Position numbers and translations under genes: made by a program. A stretch of DNA of 64,000 nucleotides from Eutreptiella sp. 'Long Island Sound 2002' (taxonomy: Eukaryota; Euglenozoa; Euglenophyceae; Eutreptiales; Eutreptiaceae). Below the pieces are notes generated by a model, which did no database searches, was not told the DNA's origin, and saw only the letters and a list, made by a program, of their open reading frames with translations. Shown here in pieces: positions 61,246 to 64,000 of this stretch. Position 1 is the stretch's first letter; the number at the start of each line of letters is the position of its first letter. The DNA is taken from assembly GCA_964036045.1 (NCBI GenBank), contig OZ038399.1:21287670-21351669 (forward strand). The letters are read 5' to 3'.

Positions 61246-62100
61246 TGTTGCTCGCGGTAGATTCTCTGCGAGGTGGACTTGCCGAAGGCAATAGATTTCT
61301 ATTCTCGGCACAGGGTGTTGTTGTCCGAAAAAAAAAAAGCAAAAAAAAAATTGATTTTTGGCATCATGCCTTACGCAAAAATAGGTTCCGCAACAAAAAT
61401 CGACAAAATAAGCTATATTTTGCACCTACCCCCCTTTTTGCAAGAATGCCAGATCGCAGGAGGGATGCTGTGTGTGCCCCACTGCTTGTTGCCCCCCCCC
61501 CCCCTCTGCGTGTTTCATGCCCCATTTTGCACCTTGCTTTGCTTTCAGAGAATGATGAATCAGGGACCACGAATCAGGGCATCCAGGATTGTCACAAAAA
61601 AAAGATAAAGGGGCTAGTTCGGGACATTTGATTGCCAGTCCATTTGTGATTCGAATTGGGTTGTTGGTTGTTTCTACAAAGGAGTAAACCTGCGGGTCGA
61701 GGGTTTCTCCTGGATTTTCATGCACTATTATCGAGACGAAATGATGAGGCAGCATTTAACTTGCCATGGGCACTATTATGGACGAGTTTGCAACTGGTTT
61801 GTTGAAAGACTGGTAGACCTGAATCATGCTTGTTGGTGCTTATCTGTGCTATGGATTGCAATCCCAGATTCCAAGGTGCGCACGGTCTCATGCAGTAGCA
61901 ATGAAATGAATCAACCCCAATCCCCAAAATGCATAAAAAAACGCAAAAAACAACAATATTTTTTTGTTGCAATACCCTACGCAGAAATGGGTTCCACAAA
62001 AAAATTGCAAAAGTGTAATATTTTTTGTCCATTTCGGATGCCGTCGCAAAATTTTTGCTTATTAATTATTCAATACCCTCAACGCAAAAATTAGGTTTCC
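61246..62100. other. AT-rich, no gene; weak internal repeat
   Basis: A- and T-runs, a C run at 61492-61504, and three diverged pieces resembling TTACGCAAAAATAGGTTCCGC (61371, 61978, 62079). Confidence 0.5.
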
Positions 62101-62147
62101 GCGAATCTCGAGGATTCGCACGGTAATAACCCTTAGGTTGGTAGCCT

Positions 62148-62282
62148 GTGGGATAGGCTGCCCACTTGCATCGCCGCTGTGACTCCCACCGCCATGGCTT
62201 TGCAATCTCTTCTCCAAGTGGGATGGACTGCCCATTTGCATTGCCACCCACCACCATGGCATTGCGATCTCTTCTCCAAGTC
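62148..62282. repeat. ~65-70-bp direct duplication
   Basis: Two adjacent copies of CTGCCCACTTGCATCGCC ... TTGCAATCTCTTCTCCAAGT, about 85% alike. Confidence 0.8.
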
Positions 62283-62333
62283 AGTGGCACCAACACACTG
62301 TGTGTGTGTCCCCCTGTGACTAATCTCGCCTTG

Positions 62334-62712
62334 TCACATTGTTTTCTTCAAGTGCACCTCACCATCATCGTCAGTATTAGTGTGAATAAATTTGTTCTTG
62401 CAACAAGTCTCAATCAAAACGCACTTAGTGCGAGCTGAGGCCTTTGCTTGGCGAATTAAGTGTACGAAACAGACGAAGTCCTCAGCCCAGTCTTACAAGT
62501 TGTTGATTGTGAATTCGGGCAACTCCACCTTGACTTTGGCGTTGGTGATCGCTTTCGCCTGTGTCATGCTTGGTGAGTTTTACGACGTTTCCGTGGTTCA
62601 TCTTTGGAGGATTCCCCTTCATCATCATGGTTGCTAGTGTCCTCTGCACTTGGCCCAGGCCCATCATCGTTGCCACCATTAGGGTTGACGTCCACCAAGG
62701 GCGTTAGAGCTT
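62334..62712 (-). pseudogene. Decayed retrotransposon Gag-like fragment
   Basis: Minus strand. A hydrophilic frame (DTSNHDDEGESSKDEPRKRR) ends at a TGA that overlaps the ATG of a second frame reading AKVKVELPEFTINNL, stop, DWAEDFVCFVHLIRQAKASA, then TKCVLIETCCKNKF. The 'P.F.G.NL..WAE.F..F....' pattern resembles Gag proteins of LTR retrotransposons. The in-frame stop and frame change show it is broken. Confidence 0.4.
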
Positions 62713-63045
62713 TCAAAGGGAGCAATCTCAGCTCCTTAGGGTTGTTGTCCTCATTGGTCTATTGGGACACTACAAGGTTTACTTGAATTTCCTCAACGAA
62801 CAACAACGAACAGCGATAGATCACGCTAGAAAAGTGCAAACGAAAAACAATAACGAACCACAATGAACCACGACGAACCGTGCTAATTTTGGTTTTGCCA
62901 TTTTCATTTGTCATTTCTCCCTAACCTTCTTTGTAACCACTGTTCTGCTTTCCTCTTACTCATTTTTTTGCCATCCTGTATCATAGTCATGTCTTTTTGC
63001 ACCCGTTTTTGTTATGATCCACCGTCTATTATGCCTGCTTGCCCC

Positions 63046-63111
63046 GTAAGTGAGATATCGTCTGTCGTCCGATTTATGATTGAGAGAGTGAGTGGTGTTG
63101 TGTTGCCGCAG
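63046..63111 (+). other. Possible 66-bp intron
   Basis: CCCC|GTAAGTGAG ... TTGCCGCAG|GC has strong splice consensus at both ends, but the flanking frames are not clearly coding. Confidence 0.25.
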
Positions 63112-63431
63112 GCTTGCTTGTTTTGCAGCTTGGCATGGAAAGCTGTGCCGAGGGGGAAATTGCACACCACTATTTTATTGTGCTACCATGGTATGCCTTC
63201 GGCATCCACCCTCCTAGGTGGAGGGCAGTGAGGTGGTCGGAACCACCTTACAGCCCTCACATGGCCATGCCGTTTGAATGTCATCATCAGGTCCTGTGAT
63301 GTTGCTCATGTATATGCCTCCAAACATGATTGCCAAGGGCTCAATGATGGAGTTGAACTATTGTTGGTTGCTACTGGAGTTGCAGACATAGTGGCGAAAA
63401 CGGGTGTCGCTTTGAGGATCGCTTTGAGGAT

Positions 63432-63707
63432 ATGATGTTATTCATTTATGAAGCTGCTGCGGTTTTGATAGCAGCATACAAACATGTGGTGAGACCCCTC
63501 TACCGCATTGCACGGCTTGTCACTTCTCCTTCACGGAGTCTCAATGGTGTAGGCAAAGGAATGATTGCTGAGTTGCATGCTGTGGTGAGGGAGCTCTTTG
63601 ACCCTCGGCATGAAGCCCAATGTATATTGAAAGCATTTGGAGACGCGGTGGGTAATTTGGAGGCTATGTGCAGAATGGTTGATGGAGCATGTGGCAGTGT
63701 TCACTGA
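63432..63707 (+). CDS. 91-codon ORF, unknown; weak hAT-like pattern
   Basis: ATG at 63432, stop at 63705. It reads AAYKHVVRPLYRIARLVTSP and later AFGDAVGNLEAMCRMVDG. The 'PL.R..RLV' string weakly recalls the C-terminal half of hAT/DUF659 transposases, but the fragment is too short to decide. A strong splice donor (GTG|GTAAGTAT) stands near the edge at 63983, so an exon may end there. Confidence 0.3.
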   Translation: MMLFIYEAAAVLIAAYKHVVRPLYRIARLVTSPSRSLNGVGKGMIAELHAVVRELFDPRHEAQCILKAFGDAVGNLEAMCRMVDGACGSVH

Positions 63708-64000
63708 TTTTGAGGTTGCAAAAAAAGAGTTTTGCTAATGATTGGTAAAATACATTTAGCTAATATAGCTAAAAATAGAGTTTTGCTATTAATGGGTACC
63801 ACAAAGTTTGCAGACCCTACTACAGCAGTTGCAATGGTCACCCACTGCAGTGCTGTCAGCAAGTGTTTTCATGATTGAATGCCACAGTTAATGTCACAGG
63901 AGCGTTGTCATTTTGTGGCCTCTATGTTCCGTGATCATGTTCACAACACACTAAAGGCATTTACAGTTGCAGCAGAACGTGGTAAGTATTACCCCAAGCT

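Overview
The window looks like nuclear DNA of a photosynthetic eukaryote, probably an alga or other member of the green lineage; I cannot name the species. The main reason is a magnesium-chelatase H-subunit gene (chlorophyll synthesis) on the minus strand, broken into small exons with GT-AG introns. Nearly all other sequence from 1 to about 49 kb is repeats: a 62-bp satellite, a 12-bp minisatellite, CA and TCTG microsatellites, long G/C runs, tRNA-like short interspersed repeats and several dispersed families.

Layout. 1-3462: a 62-bp satellite array split by a 2.8-kb retroposed, poly(A)-tailed insertion carrying a zinc-finger, Gag-like reading frame. 4.4-34.2 kb (minus): nineteen CHLH exons that read from just after the N-terminus to about two thirds of the usual protein; 17 of 18 junctions keep the reading phase. 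The last third would lie beyond the left edge. 34.7-41.9 kb (minus): six more coding-like exons, phase-compatible with CHLH, that would give a roughly 240-residue N-terminal extension starting with a membrane segment, or else belong to a neighbouring gene. 42.5-42.9 kb (plus): two good exons of an unidentified, divergently oriented gene. 43-49 kb: repeats and decayed sequence with no gene I can name.

49.0-60.0 kb is a different compartment: a three-exon gene of unknown function, a piggyBac-type transposase with one intron, a Gag-like protein with three CCHC knuckles, and a 1400-residue protein joining a GIY-YIG nuclease to a Penelope-like reverse transcriptase with an FRDN active-site box and a likely frameshift near its end. 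Two identical 182-bp direct repeats bound these 10.9 kb. A degenerate 30-32-bp motif ending in TCTGCGG(A/C)TACGG fills the leaders, introns and spacers of 49.5-53.5 kb but no exon.

60-64 kb holds a ~200-bp tandem repeat, a decayed Gag-like pseudogene and small ORFs, one with weak likeness to transposase C-termini.

All coordinates, exon borders and repeat comparisons were read by eye. Family assignments come from remembered motifs, not from searches.
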